A DNA stretch of 64,000 bases from DASPWW01 sp963803425 (GCA_963803425.1 CAWDMA010000001.1:1674001-1738000); one strand, 5' to 3'. Positions 26,897-35,875 are shown, counted from the stretch's first letter. A program made the numbers and translations. The notes: generated by a model not told the origin, from the letters alone.

Positions 26897-27697
26897 ATGA
26901 CGCATCCACGTCGCGACCGCGTACAGTCGCTCGACCGAGCCCTTGACGTGCTCGAGGCCCTCGGAGAGGCCGGCGATCTCGGCGTCTCGGAAGTGGCGGA
27001 GCGCACCGGCCTGGTCGTGAGCACCGCACATCGTCTGCTCGCGGGCCTCGCCGATCGCGGCTACGTGCGCCAGGCGGCCGCGCACGGCCGCTACACCCTC
27101 GGCTTCAAGGTGCTCGAGCTCGCGGGCGGCATTCAGGCGCGCACCGCCGCGCTCCGCGCGGTTGCTCGGCTCCACCTCGAAGGGATTCGGGAGGAGACGA
27201 GCGAGACGACCAACCTGGTGATCCTGGACCGCGACCGCGTGGTCTACGTGGACCAGGTCCCGGGCCTCCACAACGTCCGCATGTTCACCCAGGTTGGAAG
27301 CTCCGCCCTCGCCCACACGACCGCGGCCGGAAAGGCGATACTCGCCGGCCGTCCGGCCGAGTCCATCGCGAAGCTCTACCCGCCCGACCGTGAGCCGCTC
27401 GAGCGGCTCACAGCGCGCACCCAGACAAGTCTTGCCTCCCTGCGCAGCGATTTCGCCCGGATCCGCCGCCGCGGCTACGCGATCGACAACGAGGAGCACG
27501 AGGAGGGCGTCAGCTGCGTCGCCGCCCCGGTGGTCTCGGGCGGGCTCCCGTTCGCGGCGATCAGCATCTCGGCTCCGACCACGCGGATCGTCCACGCCGA
27601 CACCGGCGAGCTCGGCCGACTCCTGCGCCGACACGCTGCGGAGCTGTCCGCCGCGCTCGACGACGGGACGGTCGTCGAGCATCCGGTCGCCGAGTAG
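26897..27697 (+). CDS. IclR-family transcriptional regulator
   Basis: The 266-residue regulator has an N-terminal winged helix-turn-helix (about residues 10-65: LDRALDVLEAL, VSEVAERTGLVVSTAHRLLAGL, RYTLG) and a C-terminal GAF-like effector domain with HTTAAGKAILA, RRRGYAIDNEEHEEGVSCVAAPV and a Ser/Thr-rich sensor strand. It is divergent from the catabolic run and five bases upstream of gcvT, so it likely heads the gcv transcript. The effector could be a pathway metabolite such as glyoxylate; this is inferred from the setting and from E. coli IclR. Confidence 0.92.
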   Translation: MTHPRRDRVQSLDRALDVLEALGEAGDLGVSEVAERTGLVVSTAHRLLAGLADRGYVRQAAAHGRYTLGFKVLELAGGIQARTAALRAVARLHLEGIREETSETTNLVILDRDRVVYVDQVPGLHNVRMFTQVGSSALAHTTAAGKAILAGRPAESIAKLYPPDREPLERLTARTQTSLASLRSDFARIRRRGYAIDNEEHEEGVSCVAAPVVSGGLPFAAISISAPTTRIVHADTGELGRLLRRHAAELSAALDDGTVVEHPVAE

Positions 27698-27702
27698 TCG
27701 CC

Positions 27703-28794
27703 GTGGCCCGAGCGGACCATGCATCGATCCGGTCCACCCCACTGCTCGCCGTGCACAAGTCGGTTGGCGCTCGACTGGTTCCGTTCGCGGGCTTCGAGAT
27801 GCCGGTCGAGTACGAGGGCGTCCGCCGCGAGCACCTCGCGGTGCGCGAGCGCGCCGGCATGTTCGACGTCTCGCACATGGGCGAGATCGAGACCGAGGGC
27901 CCCGGCGCCGAGGCGCTGCTCCAGCGGCTGCTCTCGAACGACGTCTCCCGGATCGCCGCCGGCGGCGCCCAGTACTCGTGCCTGTGCCGTGAGGACGGCG
28001 GCGTCCTCGACGACCTCTTCACCTACCGGCTGGAGGCGAACCGCTTTCTCACCGTCACCAACGCCGCAAACCGCGACAGCGACTTCGAGTGGTTCGCGCG
28101 TCACGCCGCCGACTTCGACGCCGAGGTCCGCGATGTCGGCGACTCCTTCGCGATGCTCGCCGTGCAGGGCCCGGCAGCACGGGAGATCGTCGCCGGTCTC
28201 GCCGACGGCAGCCTGCCGCCGCGGATGAGCACGGCGACACTCCAAGTCGCCGGCGCCGAGGTGCTGTGCTGTGGGACTGGCTACACCGGCGAGGACGGTG
28301 TGGAGCTGCTGATGGCCCCGGACGACGCCCGAGCCGTCTGGGAGGCGGTGCTTGCCGTCGGCGTTGTCCCGGCCGGCCTCGGGGCTCGCGACACGCTTCG
28401 GCTCGAGGCCTGCTTCCACCTGTACGGCAACGACCTGACGACCGAGCGCACACCGATCGAGGGCGGGCTGGGATGGTGCTGCAAGGAGGAGACCGGATTC
28501 GTCGGGTCCGAGGCAATCGCCAGGGTCCGCGCCGACGGTCCGGCCGAGAAGCTCGCTCCGTTCGTGTTCACCGGACGCGGGATCCCACGCTCCGGCAACG
28601 CGGTCGTGCACGGCGGCGAGCCGGCCGGCGTGGTGACCAGCGGGACGATGTCGCCGTCGCTGGGGACGGGGATCGGGATGGCGTACGTGCGGTCCGAGCT
28701 CGCCGCGCCGGGCACGGCGCTGGAGGTCGACGTTCGCGGCACGCGGCGCCCGGCCCGTGTCGAGCGCAAGCCCCTATACGAGAAGGAGGACTAG
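27703..28794 (+). CDS. gcvT: Glycine cleavage system T protein (aminomethyltransferase)
   Basis: It transfers the methylene group from aminomethyl-lipoyl-H protein to tetrahydrofolate. The 363-residue protein has the T-protein order: FAGFEMPVEYEGVRREHLAVRERAGMFDVSHMGE, LCREDGGVLDDLFTYRL, GYTGEDGVELL, LGARDTLRLEACFHLYGND and TSGTMSPSLG. It starts at GTG 27703, directly after the IclR gene. The usual bacterial gene order T-H-P follows. No glycine riboswitch can fit upstream because the gap is five bases. Confidence 0.95.
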   Translation: MARADHASIRSTPLLAVHKSVGARLVPFAGFEMPVEYEGVRREHLAVRERAGMFDVSHMGEIETEGPGAEALLQRLLSNDVSRIAAGGAQYSCLCREDGGVLDDLFTYRLEANRFLTVTNAANRDSDFEWFARHAADFDAEVRDVGDSFAMLAVQGPAAREIVAGLADGSLPPRMSTATLQVAGAEVLCCGTGYTGEDGVELLMAPDDARAVWEAVLAVGVVPAGLGARDTLRLEACFHLYGNDLTTERTPIEGGLGWCCKEETGFVGSEAIARVRADGPAEKLAPFVFTGRGIPRSGNAVVHGGEPAGVVTSGTMSPSLGTGIGMAYVRSELAAPGTALEVDVRGTRRPARVERKPLYEKED

Positions 28795-29193
28795 TTGGCA
28801 GACGAGAGCTATCCCAATGATCTTCTGTACCACCCCGAGCACGACTGGGCTCGTGTGGTCGGGGACTCGGCAACCTTCGGCATCACCTGGTACGCGCAGG
28901 ACGCGCTGGGCGAGGTGGTCTTCTTCGAGGCACCCGAGCAGGGCGTCGCGGTGAGGAAGGACGCTCCGTACGCCGAGGTCGAGTCGGTGAAGGCGGTGTC
29001 GGACGTGTACGCGCCGCTGTCGGGCGAGATCACCGAGGTCAACACAGAGCTCGCCGACAATCCCCAGCAGATCACCGACGACCCCTACGGCGAAGGGTGG
29101 CTTGTCAAGGTGAGGCTGTCCGCTCCCTCCGAGCTCGACGCGCTGATGGACGCCGGGGCGTATCGCAAGATGCTCGAAGGGGAGGGCGAGTAG
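28795..29193 (+). CDS. gcvH: Glycine cleavage system H protein
   Basis: The lipoyl carrier protein of the cleavage complex has 132 residues, with Lys66 in AEVESVKAVSDV as the lipoylation site. A TTG start directly follows the gcvT TAG stop and is preceded by AAGGAGG inside the gcvT end, so translation is coupled. Other family marks are YHPEHDWARV and the C-terminal LMDAGAYRKML. Confidence 0.95.
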   Translation: MADESYPNDLLYHPEHDWARVVGDSATFGITWYAQDALGEVVFFEAPEQGVAVRKDAPYAEVESVKAVSDVYAPLSGEITEVNTELADNPQQITDDPYGEGWLVKVRLSAPSELDALMDAGAYRKMLEGEGE

Positions 29194-30570
29194 ATGACGC
29201 GCTACACGTCGGCCACCGACGCCGACCGCCGCGAGATGCTTGCCGAGATCGGCGTGTCCTCGATCGATGAGCTGTTCGCCGGGCTCCCGTCCGAGGTGCG
29301 GCTCGATCGCGATCTGGCATTGGCACCGGGGCTGGCCGAGAGCGCGGTGTACGAGCGGCTCGCCGCGCTTGCTCGACGCAATGCCGACTCCGAGCAGGAG
29401 CTCTGCTTCATCGGCGCCGGCATGTACGACCACTACGTTCCCGCGCTTGTCGACGCGATCACCCAGCGCTCGGAGTTCCTCACCCCCTACACGCCGTACC
29501 AGCCCGAGATCTCGCAGGGCCACCTTCAGGGGATGTTCGAGTTCCAGACCGCGATGTCCGAGCTCACGGCTCTGCCGGTCGCCAACGCGGGCCTGTACGA
29601 GGGCCCGTCGGCGATGGCCTCGGCCGGCTACCTGGCCCTGGGCGCCACCGGCCGCAAGCGATTCGTCGTCTCGCGCGGCGTCCACCCGCACAGCAGGGAG
29701 ACGCTGGCGTCCTACTCGCGGGGCTTCGGGGCGGAGCTCGTCGAAGTCGGGCTGCGCGGCGGGGAGACCGACGGCGCCGCGCTCGCCGACGCAGTCGACG
29801 GTTCGGCCGCGGCGGTGTTCCTGCAGACGCCGAACTTCCTCGGCGCGATCGAGGACGTCGTGGCGCTGGCCGGACCAGCGCGCGAAGTCGGCGCCCTGGT
29901 GGTCGTCGCGGTCGACCCGATGACCCTCGGAGTCCTGCGCCCACCCGGGGAGTGCGGCGCCGACATCGCGCTTGGCGAGGGCCAGCCGCTCGGCGGCCGG
30001 CTCGACTACGGCGGCCCTTCGTTCGGCTTCTTCTGCGCCACGGAGGCGCACATCCGACGGATGCCAGGCCGGATCGCAGGGGAGACGGTCGACGTCGACG
30101 GCCGCCGCGGGTTCGTGCTCGCGCTCCAGACCCGCGAGCAGCACATCCGGCGCGAGAAGGCAACGCACAACATCTGCACGGCGCAGGCCCTCAACGCGAT
30201 CGGGGCCATCGTCTACCTGAGCTGGCTCGGCAAGCGCGGAATGGTGGAGCTGGGCGAGCTGCTCGCTCGCCGCACAGCGTACGCGCGGGAGCGGCTTGCG
30301 GATGTCGACGGCGTCGAGCTCCTTCATGACGCGCCGACCGTCCGCGAGTTCCCGATTCGACTCGATGCACCGGTCGGAGCCGTCTTGGATCGGTGTGCCG
30401 CGGAGGGGATAGCGGCGGGCTATCCGCTCGCCCGCGAGTATCCGGAGCACGAGGACGGCTTGCTGGTGGCGATCACCGAGCAGCGCAGCCGCGAGGACAT
30501 CGACCGGCTCGCGGATGCGCTGGCGAATGCGCTGGCCGGGAGGCGGCAACCGGCGGAGGCCCGAGCATGA
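29194..30570 (+). CDS. gcvPA: Glycine dehydrogenase (decarboxylating) subunit 1
   Basis: The N-terminal half of the PLP-dependent P protein has 458 residues. It decarboxylates glycine together with GcvPB and passes aminomethyl to the H protein. It reads RYTSATDADRREMLAEIG at the start, then FIGAGMYDHYVP, TPYTPYQPEISQGHLQGMFEFQT and GGPSFGFFC. It starts right after the gcvH stop and overlaps gcvPB by ATGA. The split P protein is the common form in actinobacterial and Firmicute-like systems. Confidence 0.95.
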   Translation: MTRYTSATDADRREMLAEIGVSSIDELFAGLPSEVRLDRDLALAPGLAESAVYERLAALARRNADSEQELCFIGAGMYDHYVPALVDAITQRSEFLTPYTPYQPEISQGHLQGMFEFQTAMSELTALPVANAGLYEGPSAMASAGYLALGATGRKRFVVSRGVHPHSRETLASYSRGFGAELVEVGLRGGETDGAALADAVDGSAAAVFLQTPNFLGAIEDVVALAGPAREVGALVVVAVDPMTLGVLRPPGECGADIALGEGQPLGGRLDYGGPSFGFFCATEAHIRRMPGRIAGETVDVDGRRGFVLALQTREQHIRREKATHNICTAQALNAIGAIVYLSWLGKRGMVELGELLARRTAYARERLADVDGVELLHDAPTVREFPIRLDAPVGAVLDRCAAEGIAAGYPLAREYPEHEDGLLVAITEQRSREDIDRLADALANALAGRRQPAEARA

Positions 30571-32102
30571 CCCCGCCATCCTTCCGCTCCGAAGCCCCCA
30601 TGCAGCGTGACCGGGCGACCACGATCTTCGAAAGATCGAGGCCGGGGCGTCGCGCAGCGACGCTGCCGCGCGCGGACGTGCCGGAGCGGCCGATCGACGA
30701 GCTGATCCCCCGGCACCTGCGGCGAGAGCGCCCCGCCGAGCTGCCGGAGGTGTCCGAGCCCGAGATCATCCGCCACTACAACCGGATCTCGCGCCGCAAC
30801 TTCGATCTGGACACGGGGCTGTACCCGCTGGGCTCGTGCACGATGAAGCACAACCCGCGCTTGAACGAGCGCGTCGCGGCGCTGTCCGGGCACGCCCGCC
30901 TTCACCCCGCGCAGGACCCAAGCCGGGCCCAGGGGGCGCTTGAGCTGATGTGGCAATTGCAGGAGGCGCTGGGTGAGATCTGCGGCCTCCCGCACGTCTC
31001 GCTGCAGCCGTCGGCCGGATCGCAGGGCGAGTTGGCGGGGCTGCTGCTCACACGCGCCTACCACGCAGATCGCGGCGAGGAGCGGACCAAGGTGCTGACC
31101 CCCGATACGTCGCACGGGACAAACCCCGCGTCGGTGACGATGGCCGGGTACGAGGTCGTCAAGGTCGCCACGGACGAGAGCGGCGGGGTTGATGTCGACG
31201 ATCTGCGCGCCAAGACGACCGAGGACGTCGCGTGCCTGATGCTCACCAATCCGAACACGCTCGGCCTGTTCGACGAGAACATCCGCGAGATCACCGCGAT
31301 CGTGCGCGACTCGGGCGGGACCCTGTACTACGACGGCGCCAACCTGAACGCGATCCTCGGCCGCTCGCGTCCTGGTGACATGGGCTTCGACATCGTCCAT
31401 GTCAATCTCCACAAGTCGTTCTCTCAGCCCCATGGCGGCGGCGGCCCTGGCGCCGGGCCGATCGCGGTGTCGGGGAGGATCGAGCCATACCTTCCCGTGC
31501 CCCGGGTGGTGCGGCGCGACGCGAAATCTGGCGCTGCGCCCACGTACGACCTGGACCATGATCGTTCGAAGTCGATCGGGCGCCTGCGCGGGTTCCAAGG
31601 CAACTTCGGGGTGTTCGTCCGGTCCTACGCGTACATACTGAGCCTGGGGGGCGACGGGCTGAGCGAGGCCTCCGAGACCGCAGTCCTGAACGCGAACTAC
31701 CTGCTCGCGAGGCTGCGCGAGGGCCGCGCCGGCAAGTACCTGCCGGTCGCATTCGACCGCGGCTGCATGCACGAGTTCGTGCTCAGCGGTCGCCGCGCGA
31801 AGCGGGAGCTGAAGGTGACCACGCTGGACGTCGCGAAGCGCCTGCTCGACTACGGGTTCCATCCGCCGACGATCTACTTCCCGCAGCTCGTCGACGAGGC
31901 GCTGATGGTCGAGCCGACCGAAACGGAGGCGAAGGAATCTCTGGATGCGTTCGCGGACGCGATCGAGGAGATCCTCGCCGAGGCCGAGCGGGATCCCGAA
32001 GCCCTCCGCGCGGCGCCCTACACGACCCCGGTGCGGCGCCTCGACGAATCGGGCGCCGCACGACATCCTGTTCTCCGGCAACCGAAGGCGAGCGAGCGCT
32101 AG
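30567..32102 (+). CDS. gcvPB: Glycine dehydrogenase (decarboxylating) subunit 2
   Basis: The 511-residue PLP-binding half carries the Schiff-base lysine, Lys283, in NLHKSFSQPHGGGGPG. Other conserved parts are GLYPLGSCTMKHNPR, QPSAGSQGELAGLL, TSHGTNPASVTMAG and LMVEPTETE. ATG 30567 overlaps the gcvPA stop. The stop TAG shares a CTAG palindrome with the stop of the convergent FadR-type gene, so the two genes end on the same four bases. Confidence 0.95.
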   Translation: MTPPSFRSEAPMQRDRATTIFERSRPGRRAATLPRADVPERPIDELIPRHLRRERPAELPEVSEPEIIRHYNRISRRNFDLDTGLYPLGSCTMKHNPRLNERVAALSGHARLHPAQDPSRAQGALELMWQLQEALGEICGLPHVSLQPSAGSQGELAGLLLTRAYHADRGEERTKVLTPDTSHGTNPASVTMAGYEVVKVATDESGGVDVDDLRAKTTEDVACLMLTNPNTLGLFDENIREITAIVRDSGGTLYYDGANLNAILGRSRPGDMGFDIVHVNLHKSFSQPHGGGGPGAGPIAVSGRIEPYLPVPRVVRRDAKSGAAPTYDLDHDRSKSIGRLRGFQGNFGVFVRSYAYILSLGGDGLSEASETAVLNANYLLARLREGRAGKYLPVAFDRGCMHEFVLSGRRAKRELKVTTLDVAKRLLDYGFHPPTIYFPQLVDEALMVEPTETEAKESLDAFADAIEEILAEAERDPEALRAAPYTTPVRRLDESGAARHPVLRQPKASER

Positions 32103-32830
32103 GCGAAGTGCCGCTCGAGTGCGGCCAGATGCGCGTCCATGCTTGTCGCTACCCGTCGCGGATCGCGGCTGCGCAGCGCATCGAGGGTCTCACGCTGAAG
32201 GGCACGAGCCGCCTCCATGCTCCCGTACGCGGTGGGATAGCGCTCGCGCGCGGCAGCGAGATCGCGGAAGATGACCGCGAGGAACTCCTCCAGGTGCCGG
32301 TTGCCGGCGGCGGCGGCGATCCGGAGGTGAAACCGGACGTCCAGTTCGATGAAGGCGTGGGGGTCGTCCGAGGCCGTCGCCAGCTCGTCGACCAACCGCT
32401 GCAGCTCTTCGATCTGCCCATCCGTGGCTCTCTCGGCCGCCAGCGCGGCGCAGCTCATCTCTAACGCCCGGCGGGCCTCCAGCAGGCGCCCGATCTGATC
32501 GTTGCCGAGCTCGCGCACCTGCGTCAAGAGCTCGGTGGGGATCGCCAGCGAGCGTACGGTCGCTCCACCGCCCTGCCCTCGGCGCACCTCGATGATTCCC
32601 GCTCGTCGAAGCCTGTCGAGCGCGTCGCGTACGACCGTCCGACTGACGCCGAACCGGTCCGCCAGCTCATGGTCGCGCGGCAACCGCGAGCCGGTGGGAG
32701 CCGCGCCCGCCCTCAACCCGTCGACCAGCGCCCGGGTGACGGCGTCGGCTGCCCGTGGGAGTGAGATCTCCGGAAACGCGGTCGCTTCCGGCTCGATGGG
32801 TTCGGTGCGTTCAGTGATCAGCGCAAACAA
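32099..32830 (-). CDS. GntR-family (FadR subgroup) transcriptional regulator
   Basis: The 243-residue regulator has a winged helix-turn-helix (SRLPRDHELADRFGVSRTVVRDALDRLRRAGIIE) and a helical FCD ligand domain with metal-type residues in ELDVRFHLRIAAAAGNRHL and the late His of MDAHLAALERHF. It begins at a TTG 27 bases from the divergent E1-like gene, the same arrangement as a PdhR-type regulator with its target. Control of that gene in response to a small acid is likely but inferred. Confidence 0.88.
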   Translation of the reverse strand: MFALITERTEPIEPEATAFPEISLPRAADAVTRALVDGLRAGAAPTGSRLPRDHELADRFGVSRTVVRDALDRLRRAGIIEVRRGQGGGATVRSLAIPTELLTQVRELGNDQIGRLLEARRALEMSCAALAAERATDGQIEELQRLVDELATASDDPHAFIELDVRFHLRIAAAAGNRHLEEFLAVIFRDLAAARERYPTAYGSMEAARALQRETLDALRSRDPRRVATSMDAHLAALERHFA

Positions 32831-32855
32831 TCATAAACTGAGATATATAGTGATT
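32829..32855. promoter_or_regulatory. Divergent promoter/operator between FadR-type regulator and E1-like gene
   Basis: The 27-base gap is very AT-rich, with TATATA at 32844-32849 and an AATCA/TGATT dyad (32829-32833, 32851-32855). With so little room, promoters for both genes overlap here and transcripts may be nearly leaderless. It is a natural binding site for the adjacent FadR-type protein. Confidence 0.4.
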
Positions 32856-32857
32856 AG

Positions 32858-35194
32858 ATGTTTGACGACTTGGACTCGGTTCCCTCTCCGTCGGCATCGG
32901 AGCTGGCGACGCTGGAGTCGATCCAGAACCGGGTGCTGTGGCTATCGACCGCGCTCGTCCATCACGCGAACCGCGTCCGCCCCAACAGGTCGGACATCAA
33001 GGTCGGTGGCCACCAGGCGTCCAGCGCCTCTCTCGTGACCCTGATGACGGCGCTGTGGTTCCGGCATCTGAGGGCGCCGGACCGCGTCTCGGTGAAACCC
33101 CATGCGTCACCCGTGCTGCATGCGATCAACTACCTGCTGGGCGAGCTCGACTCCGAGTACATGGAGCGGTTCCGGGCCTACCGGGGAATTCAGAGCTACC
33201 CGTCTCGAACCAAGGACCCAGATCCGGTGGATTACTCGACCGGGTCGGTCGGCATCGGAGCGACGCAGGTGATCTGGGGTGCAATCGCGCATCGGTACCT
33301 GGCGGGGCACTTCGAGGTTGCCAGGGGCGGCCGTCAGATCGCACTTGTCGGCGACGCTGAGCTCGACGAGGGTGCTGTGTGGGAGGCGCTCTCGGATCCT
33401 CTCGTTGCGAGGCTGGGCGAGGTGCTGTGGGTGATCGACGTCAACCGCCAGTCGCTGGATCGCGTGGTCCCCGGCATCGCCGCCGACCGCCTGCGGGCGA
33501 TGTTCGAGGCCGCAGGGTGGCAGACCGTGACAGCGAAGTACGGTTCGAAGCTTCAGCGGCTGTTCGCACAACCTGGAGGCGAAGAGCTGCAAGCGCGGCT
33601 GGACGAGATGCCGAATGAGGAGTACCAGCGCCTGCTGCGGTGCGGCTCCGCGGAGCTGCGCGAGCGCCTCCCCGGCGGCGGCCGCGGGAGCCATCCGCTG
33701 CGAACGCTGGTCGGAACCCTCGATGACGACGAGCTACAGGCGGCGGTCCGTGACCTGGCCGGCCACGATCTCGGCGCCGCGCTCGCCGCGCTCGCTGAAT
33801 GTGACGCCGACAGGGGGCGGCCGTCCGTGCTGTTTGCGTACACGATCAAGGGTTGGGGGCTGCCGATCGAAGGGCACCCCGCCAACCACTCGGCGCTCCT
33901 CACCGAGGAGCAGCTCCAGGACCTCGCGGATGCCCTGGGGGCGTCGACCGAGGACCCGTGGGCGGCCTTTCCGGACGACAGCGCAGAGCACGAGCTGTCC
34001 ATGCGAGTCGCCGGCCGCCTTCGCGCCGGGCCTCCGCGGCGGGTGGACCCCCCGCGCATCCCCACTCAGCTCGATCGCGAACACCGCGGCAAGGAGTCGA
34101 CCCAGCAGGTGCTGGGGCAACTCTTCGCCGATCTCGTCCACGAAGTTCCCGATGTAGCTCGGCACGTCGTAACGGTGAGCCCCGACGTCGCCTCCTCCAC
34201 CAACCTTGGCGGCTGGATCAACCGTGTCGGCGTGTGGACGATCGGCGAGCGGATCGACTGGTTCGCCGACGACACCAACACGCTTGTCCACTGGCGGGAG
34301 TCCGACCATGGCCAGCACGTGGAGCTTGGGATCGCCGAGGCAAACCTGGTCGGCCTGCTCGGCGAGCTCGGGTCGACCTTCTCCCGCGACGGCCAGCCCC
34401 TGTTTCCGATCGGGACGATCTACGACCCCTTCCTGATGCGGTGCTATGAGCCGTGGGCGTTCGGGGTCTACGCGGGGGGGCAGTCGATCCTCATCGGTAC
34501 CCCCTCCGGGGTCACCCTGGGCCCGGAAGGCGGCGCGCACCAGTCGATCGTCACCCCGTCGGCTGGCCTGGCCCAGCCGGGGGTCGTCTACTGGGAGCCC
34601 GCTTTCTCCCAGGAGCTGGAATGGTGCTTGTTGCATGCCCTGAGCCGGCTCGGGCGCCCCGGCGGAGAGTCGGCGTACTTCCGGCTGTCAACTCGGCCGA
34701 TCGACCAGTCGCTCGCTGCGCCACCGGACGACAGGGACGCTTGCGAGCGACGGCGCCTGGACGTTCTCGCGGGGGGCTACCGCTTGCGCGCGGCTGAGGG
34801 GGATCCTCGGCTCACGATCTGCGCGACCGGCGCCGTGATACCCGAGGCTGTGGCCGCTGCGGAGGAATTGAAGTCTGGCGGAGTCGACAGCGAGGTGATC
34901 TGTCTGAGCTCGCCCGACCTGATCTACCGGGCGATGGAGGCCAGAAGTGGCCTCCGCGACGGGGATTGGACGGTTTTGGACCGGCTCTTCGGAGGCCATG
35001 ACCCGGTGCCGATAGTGGCTGTGATCGACGGCCATCCGCACGCACTGTCGTTCCTCGGTCAGGCCGCGGGCGCACCGTGCTCGGCGCTCGGGGTGACCGA
35101 GTTCGGGCAGTCGGGCGACATCGCCGATCTGTACCGGCATCACGGGATCGACTCCGACACGATCGTTGGTGCGGGACTGGACCTGGTGTCGTGA
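32858..35194 (+). CDS. AceE-like homodimeric 2-oxoacid dehydrogenase E1 / transketolase-type ThDP enzyme
   Basis: The 778-residue ThDP enzyme has the E1/transketolase order: VGGHQASSASLVTLMTALWFRHLR, THDP motif GDAELDEGAVWEA...DVNRQSLDRVVPG, the pyrimidine-binding domain (GERIDWF, HVELGIAEANLVGLLGELG, GPEGGAHQSIVTPS) and a transketolase C-terminal domain. It is most like AceE-type pyruvate dehydrogenase E1 but about 100 residues shorter than the E. coli enzyme. No E2 or E3 gene is adjacent. It may work with a distant complex or decarboxylate another 2-oxoacid. A FadR-type gene is divergent. Confidence 0.85.
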   Translation: MFDDLDSVPSPSASELATLESIQNRVLWLSTALVHHANRVRPNRSDIKVGGHQASSASLVTLMTALWFRHLRAPDRVSVKPHASPVLHAINYLLGELDSEYMERFRAYRGIQSYPSRTKDPDPVDYSTGSVGIGATQVIWGAIAHRYLAGHFEVARGGRQIALVGDAELDEGAVWEALSDPLVARLGEVLWVIDVNRQSLDRVVPGIAADRLRAMFEAAGWQTVTAKYGSKLQRLFAQPGGEELQARLDEMPNEEYQRLLRCGSAELRERLPGGGRGSHPLRTLVGTLDDDELQAAVRDLAGHDLGAALAALAECDADRGRPSVLFAYTIKGWGLPIEGHPANHSALLTEEQLQDLADALGASTEDPWAAFPDDSAEHELSMRVAGRLRAGPPRRVDPPRIPTQLDREHRGKESTQQVLGQLFADLVHEVPDVARHVVTVSPDVASSTNLGGWINRVGVWTIGERIDWFADDTNTLVHWRESDHGQHVELGIAEANLVGLLGELGSTFSRDGQPLFPIGTIYDPFLMRCYEPWAFGVYAGGQSILIGTPSGVTLGPEGGAHQSIVTPSAGLAQPGVVYWEPAFSQELEWCLLHALSRLGRPGGESAYFRLSTRPIDQSLAAPPDDRDACERRRLDVLAGGYRLRAAEGDPRLTICATGAVIPEAVAAAEELKSGGVDSEVICLSSPDLIYRAMEARSGLRDGDWTVLDRLFGGHDPVPIVAVIDGHPHALSFLGQAAGAPCSALGVTEFGQSGDIADLYRHHGIDSDTIVGAGLDLVS

Positions 35195-35271
35195 CGACTG
35201 TGAACCGGAGACCGGTGCGCGGCCACGAACGAGCGTGACGTCAGTCCCGAGCGGGACGGAGGTCAGGGCAG

Positions 35272-35484
35272 CTAGCTCGAGCGCTCGTCGATGTAGGCGC
35301 GGCTGATCTCGCTCTCCTGAACCCACACCGGACGGCTCTGCCCGTCATCGCGCACGACCAGGTAGTTCATCGCGTTGCCGGCGAACTGCATCGCCACTGC
35401 GGTGCCGGTCAGGTTGACCCCCTCGACGTTGAAGGGCGTGGCGATCGGGGCTACGTCCCGTGCAGAAGCGGGCTTGATGGGCAT
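35272..35484 (-). CDS. Small protein of unknown function
   Basis: The 70-residue protein has a clear AGGAGG at suitable spacing before ATG 35484. It starts MPIKPASARDVAP and has a strand-rich middle (VAMQFAGNAMNYLVVRDDG) and a WVQESEISRAYIDE end. I recognise no family. It may be a small beta-barrel or a partner of the next small gene, which lies upstream in the same direction. Confidence 0.6.
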   Translation of the reverse strand: MPIKPASARDVAPIATPFNVEGVNLTGTAVAMQFAGNAMNYLVVRDDGQSRPVWVQESEISRAYIDERSS

Positions 35485-35528
35485 GCGGCCTCCTCGTTGG
35501 GCTTGGGGCTTGCGGATACGAAGCGCGC

Positions 35529-35741
35529 TCACACGCGACTGACTGCTCGATCGGCCGATGACGGACGATCCGCGCCCTCCCGGTCCGCGTCGTCCGCATC
35601 GTGAACGGCCCATCCGAGACGCTCGATCAGTTGAGCGGAGTAGTGCCCGCTCCCCAGGTCGGCTGCTGAGATGCGCTCGTCGAGGGTGATCGAATTCTCA
35701 CCCGCTGAGCTTCGACCGCTCATCACGATGATTCTTGGCAT
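35529..35741 (-). CDS. Small protein of unknown function
   Basis: The 70-residue acidic protein starts MPRIIVMSGRSS at ATG 35741 behind GGAAGGAAG and continues ITLDERISAADLGSGHYSAQLIERLGWAVHDADD. No domain is recognised. It precedes the other 70-residue gene by 44 bases in the same direction, so the two probably form a bicistronic unit. Confidence 0.55.
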   Translation of the reverse strand: MPRIIVMSGRSSAGENSITLDERISAADLGSGHYSAQLIERLGWAVHDADDADREGADRPSSADRAVSRV

Positions 35742-35875
35742 GGTCGACTTCCTTCCGATGGATTGACCCCGTGGGTACCATCGGGGGTCGGCCCCCCAGG
35801 CGTCGATGGCGATTTGAGGCTCTCAGTGAACGTACCAGGCTGCACTCCCATCGAGCTCGGCAAGCGAGCCCTCGC

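Noticed and set aside
27698..27703. Glycine riboswitch before gcvT
   Set aside because: The gap to the iclR-like gene is five bases, and nothing riboswitch-like can fit.
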